Origin: Phycisphaeraceae bacterium
GTDB taxonomy: Bacteria > Planctomycetota > Phycisphaerae > Phycisphaerales > UBA1924
DNA: 64,000 bases
Reading direction: 5' to 3'
NCBI GenBank assembly: GCA_019636845.1
Contig: JAHBWV010000001.1
Location: 3,162,001 to 3,226,000 of the forward strand
A program made the position numbers and the translations under genes. Below are positions 47,855 through 55,469 of this stretch, one piece after another; the stretch's first letter is position 1, and each line of letters begins with the position of its first letter. The notes under the pieces were generated by a model. The model made no database searches, was not told the DNA's origin, and saw only the letters and a program-made list of their open reading frames with translations.

Positions 47855-47983
47855 AAGCACGAGGATGGCCGGCAACGAGGTCCGTCGTTCGGACACCGAG
47901 CTTGGCCTAGAGCGGCCAACCTCGGTGGCACGGTGCAGGGTGAGTTTGCCACCAGGGGTTGCAGGAGGTCGGTGCCACCTGCC
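47585..47983 (+). repeat. 399-bp direct repeat, copy 1 (3' part of RAYT gene and right-end palindrome)
   Basis: From CCCGGCGGCGG (47585) to ACCTGCC (47983). It matches 49863-50261 with a constant offset of 2278; comparison of two reading frames shows no difference. At 47584 and 47984 the two copies diverge at once, giving sharp edges. It contains the last 88 or so codons of the transposase and a 129-base tail with the palindrome. Confidence 0.9.
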
Positions 47984-48866
47984 CGGGCTTGGCGGCTACG
48001 GTGGAAGTTCGTATATTGACAGTGTCATGCTCAGGGACCGGGACGGAGACACCGCGTGGAACGCCGCCTCCGATGGTACGATGGAGGAACGGGTGTACTA
48101 CGCCCAGAACTTCCGACACGACGTCTCGGCCCTCGTCACAAGCGATGGCCGCATGATCGAGTGGGTCAAGTACTCCTCCTACGGCGTGCCGTGGTCGCTT
48201 CCCGCGGGAGACACCGATTCGGACGGCGACTTCGACGCCACGGACGGATCCGCGATCACCGGCACCTACGACGTCCGCAAGGACGTCAACCTCGACGGCA
48301 CGGTGGATGTTGTGGACTTCCTCGACGCCCTCGACCTCAACAACGGCTACGTGAACCAAGGGTGGTCCAAGCTCGGGCTGACCAAGTGGGGCAATCGCAA
48401 GGGATACGCCGGATACGAGGGCGACACCGCCCTCGCAGGGACCAAGTGGCATGTCAGGCACAGAGTGTTGGAGAGCGAACTCGGAAGATGGATGAGGAGA
48501 GATCCGGCAGGGTATGTGGATGGTTACAATGTAGTTCAGTATGCAAGCAGCGAGCCGTTACTCAAGCTTGATCCAACAGGCCTAATCGCGAATTCTAAGC
48601 GGCCAGTCATTCCGATTGATCCACCTACATGTGACACGTCTCGTATTGCACGCGATGGCCCGCCCCTTTACGGGAGTTGTCCCGACGGCGGCTACAATCA
48701 GTACGCGTCATATTATTATGATTCAGATGGCGTATTTCAGATGAAATGGTTTTGCGTTAAGTGCTTCGGCGGATGTTCCATATTTGGTTCGAACTGTCTT
48801 GTACATAACGAGTGGCAAGTGCCTCCTTCGACATATATGAATGAACATAAATGTCGCTGCGATTGA
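47865..48866 (+). pseudogene. RHS/YD-repeat protein, C-terminal remnant with dockerin-like insert
   Basis: An open frame of 333 codons. Clear RHS-type sequence begins only after the repeat, near 47985 (LGGYGGSSYIDSVMLRDRD), so the 5' portion of the RHS gene is absent: the frame starts inside transposon-derived sequence. Features: ERVYYAQNFRHDVSALVTSD; an EF-hand/dockerin-like insert (DTDSDGDFDATDG, then DVNLDGTVDVVDFLDALDLN); the RHS core (ESELGRWMRRDPAGYVDGYN, VVQYASSEPLLKLDPTGL); and a Cys-rich C-terminal tail of about 90 residues (SCPDGGYNQYASYYYD; WFCVKCFGGCSIFGSNCL). In intact RHS proteins the region after the core is the variable tip, often a toxin. Here it may be dead or unexpressed. 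Confidence 0.75.
47894..47927. repeat. REP-like imperfect palindrome (copy 1)
   Basis: CACCGAG-C-TTGGCC (47894-47907) pairs with GGCCAA-C-CTCGGTG (47914-47927) across a TAGAGC loop: 13 paired bases and one C/C mismatch. It lies 40 bases after the RAYT stop. A second pairing possibility follows, since GGTGGCAC (47924-47931) is complementary to GTGCCACC (47972-47979). Such structures are the usual substrates of RAYT proteins. Confidence 0.75.
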
Positions 48867-48882
48867 ACTAGGGGAATGTGTC

Positions 48883-49548
48883 ATGAAGCATTGTCCAATA
48901 TGTGCTGCAACTGCGGGATCCCTCGCTATTTTGGCTAGTTGCGGCCAGCACGCCATCACGAAGCTACAGATAACGAACCCCTCAATATCTGCGTGGATTC
49001 AAATAGAAGAGAATATGTCGGAACGAGAGGCCCTCGCGATCCTGGGGCCGCCACAGAGCATAGTAGTAATTGAGGAGGCATTTACGGCAGCAGGCGGTTC
49101 GCAATCCTCGATCAAGCTTCTGCAGTACGGCAGTGTATCGTACCAGTCACATCAACTTAGGATCATCTATCCATTTCGTCTCGTGATCGGTGGGGATCGA
49201 GTGCTGACGAAGCAAGATCCCTATGGAGGGCGATTATCTATATCAACAATTGACTATGCGCCGACTCTGATTAGTCCTCCCGCTGAATCATTATTCACAT
49301 ACTATCCTTCTTATGTAGATCTCCGGTGGTCCTTGGTTTCCGGTCCAAGAGACTTGGAGTACGAAATTGAGGTACAATATGGAGGCGAACACGGCATGCC
49401 TCCATATAGTGAATATAATAAGAGTGTCGTTCCGCAGTATACCTATCTGCTGCCGCGCGCTCGGAACATCCGATGGCGAGTTAGGGCCGTGGCAAGAGGT
49501 GTTGCAGGACCATGGAGTGAGTACAATGTAATGCATGGAATGGAATGA
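48883..49548 (+). CDS. Putative lipoprotein, SmpA-like start and Fn3-like end
   Basis: 221 residues from ATG 48883, with AGGGGA 8 bases upstream. MKHCPICAATAGSLAILASC is a plausible lipoprotein signal, lipobox LASC with Cys20. ENMSEREALAILGPPQSIVV resembles the OmlA/SmpA (BamE) 'M...EV...LG.P' motif. The C-terminal half (SPPAESLFTYYPSYVDLRWS ... RNIRWRVRAVARGVAGPWSE) looks like a fibronectin type III module. The DNA from about 48520 to 49580 is visibly AT-richer than its surroundings (many ATA, TAT and AAT runs), suggesting recent transfer. It starts 16 bases after the RHS remnant stop, the position where immunity genes often lie, so an immunity lipoprotein is possible but unproven. Confidence 0.62.
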   Translation: MKHCPICAATAGSLAILASCGQHAITKLQITNPSISAWIQIEENMSEREALAILGPPQSIVVIEEAFTAAGGSQSSIKLLQYGSVSYQSHQLRIIYPFRLVIGGDRVLTKQDPYGGRLSISTIDYAPTLISPPAESLFTYYPSYVDLRWSLVSGPRDLEYEIEVQYGGEHGMPPYSEYNKSVVPQYTYLLPRARNIRWRVRAVARGVAGPWSEYNVMHGME

Positions 49549-49590
49549 TAATTCAACACATTTAAACGACCCGGCTATATCCAGCAACTA

Positions 49591-49630
49591 TGAGAGTCCC
49601 GTCGGGCCGCGGCACGGCCCCGGAGACTCT
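49591..49630. repeat. Inverted repeat at the left edge of the IS3-like remnant
   Basis: TGAGAGTC begins at 49591. AGAGTC (49593-49598) pairs with GACTCT (49625-49630) and GGGCCG (49604-49609) with CGGCCC (49615-49620), giving an interrupted hairpin 6 bases before the orfA start. It may be the terminal inverted repeat of the IS3-type element, whose right end is missing. Confidence 0.45.
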
Positions 49631-49635
49631 GGACG

Positions 49636-49908
49636 ATGAAGCGGACAAGGCATTCGGCGGAACAGATCGTGAGCAAGCTGCGTGGGGCCGGTGCCATACT
49701 CGCGGCGGGACGGAGCGTGGCGCAGGTCGTGCAGGCGCTTGGCGTGAGCGAGCCCACGTATGCGCGGTGGCGGAGCCCGTACGGAGGGATGAAGGCCGAC
49801 GAGGCGCGGCGGCTGAAGGAGCTCGAACTGGAGAACGCGCGTCTCAAGCGTCTTGTGGCGGACCCGGCGGCGGCTTCGATCACAACGTCCGCACTGAGGC
49901 CTCGTTGA
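49636..49908 (+). pseudogene. IS3-family orfA remnant, 3' end replaced
   Basis: An open frame beginning MKRTRHSAEQIVSKLRGAGA, the helix-turn-helix OrfA of IS3 (IS407-like) elements; VVQALGVSEPTYARWRSPYG is the recognition helix region and LKELELENARLKRLVAD the leucine-zipper-like part. Genuine sequence stops at 49862, where the 399-bp repeat copy 2 begins, so the frame ends with 15 foreign residues. OrfB (the DDE integrase) is absent, so it cannot move on its own. OrfA normally continues for about 10 more residues and then shifts frame to OrfB. Confidence 0.8.
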
Positions 49909-50261
49909 TAAAGACGATCAACTACATCCACAAGAACCCCGTCGAGCGCGAGCTTGTCACTGCTGCGGACCAATGGCCGTGGTCCAGCATTCACTGGTGG
50001 CTCGCCCGCCACGGCTGTAGTGAGGGCCATGCGCTTCACGCTCCGGCAGTCGTCTGCGACCTTCCGCGCGGCACGCTCTGGAGCCGCTGGAAACCGCGGA
50101 TCGACAGATCGTCAGACGCCCCCTCCGTATGAAAGCACGAGGATGGCCGGCAACGAGGTCCGTCGTTCGGACACCGAGCTTGGCCTAGAGCGGCCAACCT
50201 CGGTGGCACGGTGCAGGGTGAGTTTGCCACCAGGGGTTGCAGGAGGTCGGTGCCACCTGCC
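49863..50261 (+). repeat. 399-bp direct repeat, copy 2 (RAYT 3' fragment)
   Basis: Identical as far as I can align to 47585-47983. The transposase part here lacks its N-terminal 115 residues, including the HUH motif, and is not in frame with the preceding orfA remnant, so it is non-functional. Copy 2 joins the IS3 remnant on its left to the LamG-like gene on its right (50262). Confidence 0.88.
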
Positions 50262-52322
50262 GCGTGCATTCGGGTCGAGAGCGATCGCCTCGCCGACGAG
50301 CGTGAAGTGCTCGTTCGTGATGGCGTCCTGCACGATCTCGACCCACTTGCGGTCCCACTTGCTCGCCGAGTCTACGAAGAAGCAGCGGAACCGATCGTCC
50401 TTCACCACCCACGGATCAAAGAAGCTGCCGATGTAGAACGTCGCCGAGCACGGCGCAAGATTGCGTGCGCCAACGCGGGCATTCTGCGTGACCGCCCCGT
50501 CGTCATCGATCGTCGGGTTGCCGGTGTAGAACCAGCAGCGTCGCGCAAATCCCTCCGAGTCCGGCGCGGCCTTGTTGTCGCGGTGATTGTGATCCGACAG
50601 CCCGAACTCGCCGAAGACGCCGGGATGCGTGCCGCTCCCGTCGGTCCAGCCGGTGAGCGCTTCCCACTGATAGTCCTGGATGATCGGCTCGTTCGGCGAT
50701 ACATCCATCTCGCCGAAGATCCCCGCGGCGATGATGTCATTGGCGTAGTTCCCCTGCGGGCGATTGATCATGATGTCGTAGTCGGGGCAGGCGTTCAGTA
50801 TCCGCAGGATCCGCTCCCGGAACCAGGCGACGATTTGCTGCCTGTCTCCCCCGTTGCGCCACGCCTCGATCTGGCTGAGGGGGTTGCCGTCGTAGTTGCC
50901 GCCCCCGAAGAGGTTGATCATCGCGATCGGCCAGCGGTCCATGCGGCGGCGGGGCTCGGGGTTTGAGTCGCCATACGGCTGGGTAAGGTTCGACGCGAGG
51001 ACGGGGCCGAGCTTGATCCCGGCGCGGCGTGCGAGTTCGTGGTGAACGGCAGAGAGCGTGGCATCGGAGATCGCGGAGGAATAGACAAAGCACTGGTCGA
51101 TGGAGCCCGCGAGGGCGTCGGTGACGGCTCCCGCGCCGTTGTAGCGGGCGCCGACGGTTAGCAGGTCCGTGGCGAGGCCGTTGGTTCCGGGGAGGAAGGT
51201 GGTCGTGGTCGCGACGCGGACGCCGTTGACCCAGAGTTCGCCGGTGGTTGGAGAAGTGTCGGTGACGCGATAGAGCGCGATGGTCTTGGCGGTGGGGGCG
51301 TCGATGGTCGCCTCGACGGTGGCGACGGAGAAGAACATGCCGCTGTTGTTGTAGACGAACTGGGCCTTGATCTTGTGAACTTGCGGAGAGCCGCCGGAAC
51401 GTTCATAGAGGAGGCACCACTGCCACTTGCTGCTGTTGTCGGTTCCGGAAGAGCCGCTCCAGCGTCCGATGAGGTGCTCGGTGAGAGCGGTGGCGCCCGG
51501 CGTGGCCCTGAAGACGACGCCGAATGCACAGGCGGACTGCTCGAGGTCGTAGCCGGCCGTTTGTTCGAGGAGGTCGTTCGTGAAGCGGATCTCAGGAGGC
51601 GTGCCGGTGTTTGCGAAAATGCGCGGCTGGCGTCCTGCGTTGCTCTGCGTGAGGTTGTTCGGGGTGGTGGAGCGGAGGTCGGCCCAGCCGTCGAGCGGTT
51701 CATTGTTGACGATCGTGCCGCCCACTTTGCGCCGGCTGCGTTCGGCAAAGGAATCGCAGTGCAATCGAAGTGTCGGGGCACCGGCTTCGCCATCCCATCC
51801 GGGGAGTTTGCCGACATTGGCCGAAGAGTCTGTCAGGTTCATGGCGAAGGGCGTGTTGGCAGCGACATCGAATGCGAACGTAGGCGACGGTACGCCAGCG
51901 TCATTCACGAACTGCTTGAGGCGGACAAGCTCAGTCTGAAGAGATGTGCTGAAGATCGCCCTTGTGCTGGGACGAAGGTCTGCGCCGATTGAAATGAGTG
52001 CTGTCGGCCTCAGTCGAAGTGATGCGTTGACGACAACTGTCGTCTCAACCTGTTCGAGCGATACAACAGCTCCAGAAAAGAGCTGCGGCTCAGGTGGGGG
52101 AAAGAGCGGATCCTCAAAGTACTGCCGCGGATTCGAGCCGTCAGCGCGCCAACCAGCAAGTGAGCCGAATGTGCGCACAGCGAGCGAGTTCACCGCGTTG
52201 ATACGAGAGCGGAGCAGGGTGGGCTCGAATCCCATCGCGAGCCCTGTGACCTCAAACTGAAACTCTATCTGATTGCCTTCACGGTTGACTCGGGCGGGAC
52301 TCAGCAGTGTCCACGTCGGCAT
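50112..52322 (-). CDS. LamG/concanavalin-A-like protein with 3' end supplied by repeat DNA
   Basis: 736 codons. N-terminal beta-rich region (1-130), then a laminin-G/ConA-like domain (about 220-430) with TPPEIRFTNDLLEQTAGYDL, VFRATPGATALTEHLIGRWS and SPTTGELWVNGVRVATTTTF, SIDQCFVYSSAISDATLSAV. The part after 440 (LTQPYGDSNPEPRRRMDRWP; WRNGGDRQQIVAWFRERILR; NYANDIIAAGIFGEMDVSPN) is unfamiliar; an esterase-like or phage-structural origin is conceivable. From base 50261 downward the frame runs into repeat copy 2, so the last about 49 residues (RWHRPPATPGGKLTLHRATE onward) are foreign: the true C-terminus was lost. It starts 9 bases before the stop of paralogue D's reading direction, in the same operon-like row. 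Confidence 0.65.
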   Translation of the reverse strand: MPTWTLLSPARVNREGNQIEFQFEVTGLAMGFEPTLLRSRINAVNSLAVRTFGSLAGWRADGSNPRQYFEDPLFPPPEPQLFSGAVVSLEQVETTVVVNASLRLRPTALISIGADLRPSTRAIFSTSLQTELVRLKQFVNDAGVPSPTFAFDVAANTPFAMNLTDSSANVGKLPGWDGEAGAPTLRLHCDSFAERSRRKVGGTIVNNEPLDGWADLRSTTPNNLTQSNAGRQPRIFANTGTPPEIRFTNDLLEQTAGYDLEQSACAFGVVFRATPGATALTEHLIGRWSGSSGTDNSSKWQWCLLYERSGGSPQVHKIKAQFVYNNSGMFFSVATVEATIDAPTAKTIALYRVTDTSPTTGELWVNGVRVATTTTFLPGTNGLATDLLTVGARYNGAGAVTDALAGSIDQCFVYSSAISDATLSAVHHELARRAGIKLGPVLASNLTQPYGDSNPEPRRRMDRWPIAMINLFGGGNYDGNPLSQIEAWRNGGDRQQIVAWFRERILRILNACPDYDIMINRPQGNYANDIIAAGIFGEMDVSPNEPIIQDYQWEALTGWTDGSGTHPGVFGEFGLSDHNHRDNKAAPDSEGFARRCWFYTGNPTIDDDGAVTQNARVGARNLAPCSATFYIGSFFDPWVVKDDRFRCFFVDSASKWDRKWVEIVQDAITNEHFTLVGEAIALDPNARGRWHRPPATPGGKLTLHRATEVGRSRPSSVSERRTSLPAILVLSYGGGV
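50172..50205. repeat. REP-like imperfect palindrome (copy 2)
   Basis: Same CACCGAG...CTCGGTG palindrome as 47894-47927, shifted by 2278. Here it falls inside the LamG-like reading frame. Confidence 0.7.
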
Positions 52323-52330
52323 CGGGCACC

Positions 52331-53020
52331 TCAGTTTCGTCGTGAGCGAGCCCCAGCCACAGCAAGCCCCATGCCTATCAATGCCCCCGCTGGCGGAGTG
52401 GGTAAGGGAACGACGGAAATGCTGCCTACGTCATATGCGAACCCAATGAGTTTCCAATCTGTCTCATTCACGCGCTGAATCTGCATATACCCAAAGAGCG
52501 CAGAGTCCGACGATGCATAACCAATGTAAGCCATTTCCCCATTAACGAAAGAGGTAATATCAAAGTCAGCGCCGGAGTATGTTCCATGCGTTATGAAAGC
52601 TGGTGACGCGTCGCCGAGAACAGGGTCATATCCAGGCGGGAGAAAATCGCTTGAGGATGGACCGAGTGTCATTCCTTCGAGGCGGAGCCCTCCCGGGACA
52701 AATATCGATGGGGTTTGAAGTGGAATGCCGGGGAACTGCGGAAGCGAGTTCCCGCTGATGCCACCAAACAATATGTCGCTAAAGTACGAGAAGCTGATAT
52801 AGATGCCGTACGAAGTGACGACTGAGTCGCTGTACGGAACGAGTGAAAGTTCGGGTTGTAGGCACTGTATATAGTAGTTTCCGTGAGAAATGATCGTGTC
52901 TTGGTCGGCTCCATCATTCAGCACGACAATCGGGCTTGCCATAGCATGTCCTCCGAGCAAGAGCGTTGACGCCGCAGCGAGCGCGAGCGTCCGGAATGTC
53001 TGGCAGCTGATGCGGTACAT
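52331..53020 (-). CDS. PEP-CTERM-like exported protein, paralogue D
   Basis: 229 residues from ATG 53020 (AAGGAG upstream on the minus strand). Signal sequence LALAAASTLLLGGHAMASP, then IVVLNDGADQDTIISHGNYY. The body follows the family pattern (FVNGEMAYIGYASSDSALFG, YMQIQRVNETDWKLIGFAYD) and the tail PLPTPPAGALIGMGLAVAGA plus RSRRN fits a PEP-CTERM-like sorting signal. A 65-base identical block shared with paralogue E (52911-52975) covers the signal region. It lies between paralogue E (104 bases upstream) and the LamG-like gene (8 bases downstream), all on the minus strand, so they may form one operon. Confidence 0.72.
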   Translation of the reverse strand: MYRISCQTFRTLALAAASTLLLGGHAMASPIVVLNDGADQDTIISHGNYYIQCLQPELSLVPYSDSVVTSYGIYISFSYFSDILFGGISGNSLPQFPGIPLQTPSIFVPGGLRLEGMTLGPSSSDFLPPGYDPVLGDASPAFITHGTYSGADFDITSFVNGEMAYIGYASSDSALFGYMQIQRVNETDWKLIGFAYDVGSISVVPLPTPPAGALIGMGLAVAGARSRRN

Positions 53021-53124
53021 GGGCCTTCTCCTTCGACTCCGTTTCTTCTCACCTTCGGGCATCATTCACACGGTGCCTAGCGCGGGCCGGTCCTGAGACC
53101 GACGCGGGCTTGAAGCCGCGTGCA

Positions 53125-53823
53125 TCATGTGTTTACACCGCGGCGTTTTGGTCGCATTGCCAGCGGAGCTACAAGGAGGCCCACAGCGGATGGACTAGGA
53201 ATGAACAACTCCTGCACGAGAATCCCGTCTCCGCTGGTATCGAAGGCGTAGCCCACAAGCTTCCAATCCACTTCGGTCACGCGCTCGATCTGCATGTAAC
53301 CAAAGATCGAGAAGTCGGAAGACGCGTATCCGATGTAAGCCATGTCGCCGACATTTGTGAAATCATTCAGGTTGAAGTCAGAGGACAAACTCGTGCCATG
53401 CGATAGCTGTGCGATGTTCGTTCCGCCGCTCGTCGGATCATACTGGGGCTCGGCAAATCCCCACGACGCGTCGATAAACTGATCCTTTATCTTCAGGCCG
53501 CCTTGGGCGAGCAGCGATGGTGTCTGAACGGGGAGTGGAGGCCAGTCCGATAGAGAATTACCTGAAATAGTGCCGCGCAACACACCTAAAGTGTACCCAA
53601 AAGATACTCGTAGCGTGTTCGTAGCGGGGGACTCGCCCGAAATATTCGGATCGATTGTCACCTCCGTCGCAAAGAGATGGATGTAGTAATCCCCGCGAGA
53701 GATGATCGTGTCCTTGTCGGCCCCATCATTCAGCACGACAATCGGGCTTGCCATAGCATGTCCTCCGAGCAAGAGCGTTGACGCCGCGGCGAGCGCGAGC
53801 GTCCGGATGTTCTGGCGATTCAT
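53125..53823 (-). CDS. PEP-CTERM-like exported protein, paralogue E
   Basis: 232 residues from ATG 53823; GGAAGGGG precedes it. Signal sequence LALAAASTLLLGGHAMASP then IVVLNDGADKDTIISRGDYY, very close to paralogue A (PIVVLNDGPDRDTIISRGDY). The middle (NLNDFTNVGDMAYIGYASSD, FSIFGYMQIERVTEVDWKLV) also follows A more than B or C. C-terminus FIPSPSAVGLLVAPLAMRPK plus RR is a reduced sorting-like tail. Function unknown. Confidence 0.72.
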   Translation of the reverse strand: MNRQNIRTLALAAASTLLLGGHAMASPIVVLNDGADKDTIISRGDYYIHLFATEVTIDPNISGESPATNTLRVSFGYTLGVLRGTISGNSLSDWPPLPVQTPSLLAQGGLKIKDQFIDASWGFAEPQYDPTSGGTNIAQLSHGTSLSSDFNLNDFTNVGDMAYIGYASSDFSIFGYMQIERVTEVDWKLVGYAFDTSGDGILVQELFIPSPSAVGLLVAPLAMRPKRRGVNT

Positions 53824-53901
53824 GTTTCGACCCCTTCCTTTCTCCGATCGGTGGCCCATATCTGATTCGCACGCCCGATCGTGTATGTTTGCTTGAAACC
53901 T

Positions 53902-54078
53902 CTACATCGTGGTCCAGAAGAACCCCAGCCCGTTCGTGGCGTATGCGGCTGTGAACCGCATCGTGACCACGATTCGGTCGAAGCCGAGCGCATCGAACAG
54001 CACCATCGGCGTCGTAATCAGGTTGCAGGGGTTCACCAAACCCGCAAGCGCATTGATACGCCACTTGTAGGCCTGCAT
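53902..54078 (-). CDS. 58-residue protein with strong ribosome site, unknown function
   Basis: ATG 54078 to TAG at 53902-53904, 58 codons, translating MQAYKWRINALAGLVNPCNL then ITTPMVLFDALGFDRIVVTM and ending LGFFWTTM. The ribosome site is strong (GGAGGAGG, 4 bases before the ATG on the minus strand). The Leu/Val/Ala/Phe composition and complete reading frame look coding. It opens the minus-strand row that includes paralogues E and D. No family recognised; a phage or mobile-element origin is possible. Confidence 0.5.
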   Translation of the reverse strand: MQAYKWRINALAGLVNPCNLITTPMVLFDALGFDRIVVTMRFTAAYATNGLGFFWTTM

Positions 54079-54386
54079 CACACCTCCTCCCCGCGCCCGT
54101 ACCCTGCCATCATCAAGAAGCAGGCGAGTGCGCGGCTGTCAGCATCGAAGGCCAGAGCCCGGCAGCATCAGCAGCCGCCCGCTGCGAGAGGTCGCACCTC
54201 TCACAACCAACAGGCCCTAACCCCCCCCAACATCAAGGAGAAGCATGCCACACGATTTCCGGTCGTGCCAGCGATCTTGGAAAGAAGATTGGCCGGACGG
54301 ACGAAAGGAACGAAGGCACAGACTCGCCGATGGCGAGAGAACCACAAGCAGAACGCTCGGAGAGCGGCACCACCCACAGGGGGGAA
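54079..54386. other. Intergenic region with short hairpin
   Basis: 308 bases downstream of the minus-strand prepilin gene. GAGAGGT (54186-54192) pairs with ACCTCTC (54196-54202) over a CGC loop, a possible end-of-transcript hairpin, without a T run. A purine-rich stretch with GGACGAAAGGAACGAAGGCACAG (about 54296-54320) resembles intergenic filler seen at 47045-47080. No further gene seen. Confidence 0.45.
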
Positions 54387-55217
54387 TCACATCGGGTTGT
54401 TGACCCAGCCGAAGGGGTACACGCCCGTTGCCGAGTAGAGGCGTCGCCAGGTGGTCGTCAGCCCTCGGGGTGAGACGAAGACATCGTTGGCCTCGAAGTC
54501 TTTGTCGCGTTCCTGCCATTCTTCTTTGACGCCGTGCGGCGCTTTGAAGAGTTCGCACGAGCCGTCGATGTAGGCGATGTGGCCGGCGTTCTGGTGTCGT
54601 GTGGTGATCTGGTCCCAGTTTCCCCAGAGCCCGTCGGGGATGTCGTCGTTGTACCAGTAGGTGGATTCTTCGTAGAAGATGGGGAGGTTGCGGAAGCGTG
54701 TGAGGAGTGGTTCGAGGGTCGGGTTGAGTTTGCGGAGGGTTGCCGGGGCGTTGGCTGGGAGATATGCGGTGCTGATGCCGATGGAGAGGCGGGCACCCTG
54801 TGTGAAGGGGGCCATGCAGTAATCAAAATCGAGGTGCGTGGAGCCGTAGATGCTGCCGGCGGAATCGTCGCTGTTCTTGCCGCGGCGTTTGTTGGTCGGG
54901 CACTCGGTGACTTCATCGGCGATGTTGATGAAGTCGTAGAGGAGCCCCGGGCCGTAGAGGCCGCCGGGGAGGGTCTCTCTGGCCCAGTTCGCGCTGGTCC
55001 AGATCTGTTCTTTGTGGTTCTGTGCGTAGGCGATGGCGGCGGTGATGATCTGTCGGTTGTTTGCGAGGCAGACGGTCTGCTGACCGACGCCGCGTGCCTT
55101 GCCGAGCGAAGGGAGCAGGATGCCGATGAGGATGGCGATGATGGCGATGACCACCAGCAACTCGATCAGCGTGAACGCTCGATGAAGCGGGCGGTGCTGG
55201 TGGGCGTCACGGGGCAT
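54387..55217 (-). CDS. Prepilin-type protein (N-terminal methylation domain, DUF1559-like)
   Basis: 276 residues. The prepilin signal is [19 protein letters not shown] with the cleavage/methylation site before FTLIE (Phe15, Glu19), followed by [20 protein letters not shown], matching the DUF1559-type prepilins expanded in planctomycetes. The C-terminal part ([35 protein letters not shown]) includes the family's H/D/G pattern, here 'HIAYIDGS'. It should be processed by a prepilin peptidase and exported by the pilus-like machinery encoded at 12-18 kb. The gene is single in this strand context. Confidence 0.85.
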   Translation of the reverse strand: MPRDAHQHRPLHRAFTLIELLVVIAIIAILIGILLPSLGKARGVGQQTVCLANNRQIITAAIAYAQNHKEQIWTSANWARETLPGGLYGPGLLYDFINIADEVTECPTNKRRGKNSDDSAGSIYGSTHLDFDYCMAPFTQGARLSIGISTAYLPANAPATLRKLNPTLEPLLTRFRNLPIFYEESTYWYNDDIPDGLWGNWDQITTRHQNAGHIAYIDGSCELFKAPHGVKEEWQERDKDFEANDVFVSPRGLTTTWRRLYSATGVYPFGWVNNPM

Positions 55218-55410
55218 CCGAGGTCTCCGCGCTGGTCAGGCCGGGGTGGAAACCCCATCAAGATAATCGAGATTGGTTGTTGTCACAAGCAGAGTCAGGC
55301 CGGATGGCAGACGGAATCGATCCGATTCGGGCTGTGATAGGGCTTTGCCGCACGGTCGAGGTGCCCATGCCGATGAGTTGAGTGTGTCGGGACGTGTGGG
55401 TGGCTCATGG

Positions 55411-55457
55411 GTGTGTGTGGGGGGGCTGGTGTGGGGGGCTGGTGTGGGGGGGTGGGC
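55411..55457. repeat. G-rich tract upstream of rlmN
   Basis: Repeated GTGGGGGGCTG-like units with several runs of 5-8 G, ending 13 bases before the GTG start of rlmN. Potential G-quadruplex; similar to the C-rich tract near rsmE on the opposite strand. Confidence 0.5.
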
Positions 55458-55469
55458 GTAGAGTCTGGG

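Noticed and set aside
49590..50132. 180-codon frame joining the IS3 region to the RAYT 3' end
   Set aside because: Different frame from orfA; its first half is out-of-frame translation and the second half is the transposase tail without the HUH motif.
50211..50966. 251-codon plus frame opposite the LamG-like gene
   Set aside because: It begins inside the repeat and runs antisense to a LamG-like protein with a clear domain; composition is mirror-type.
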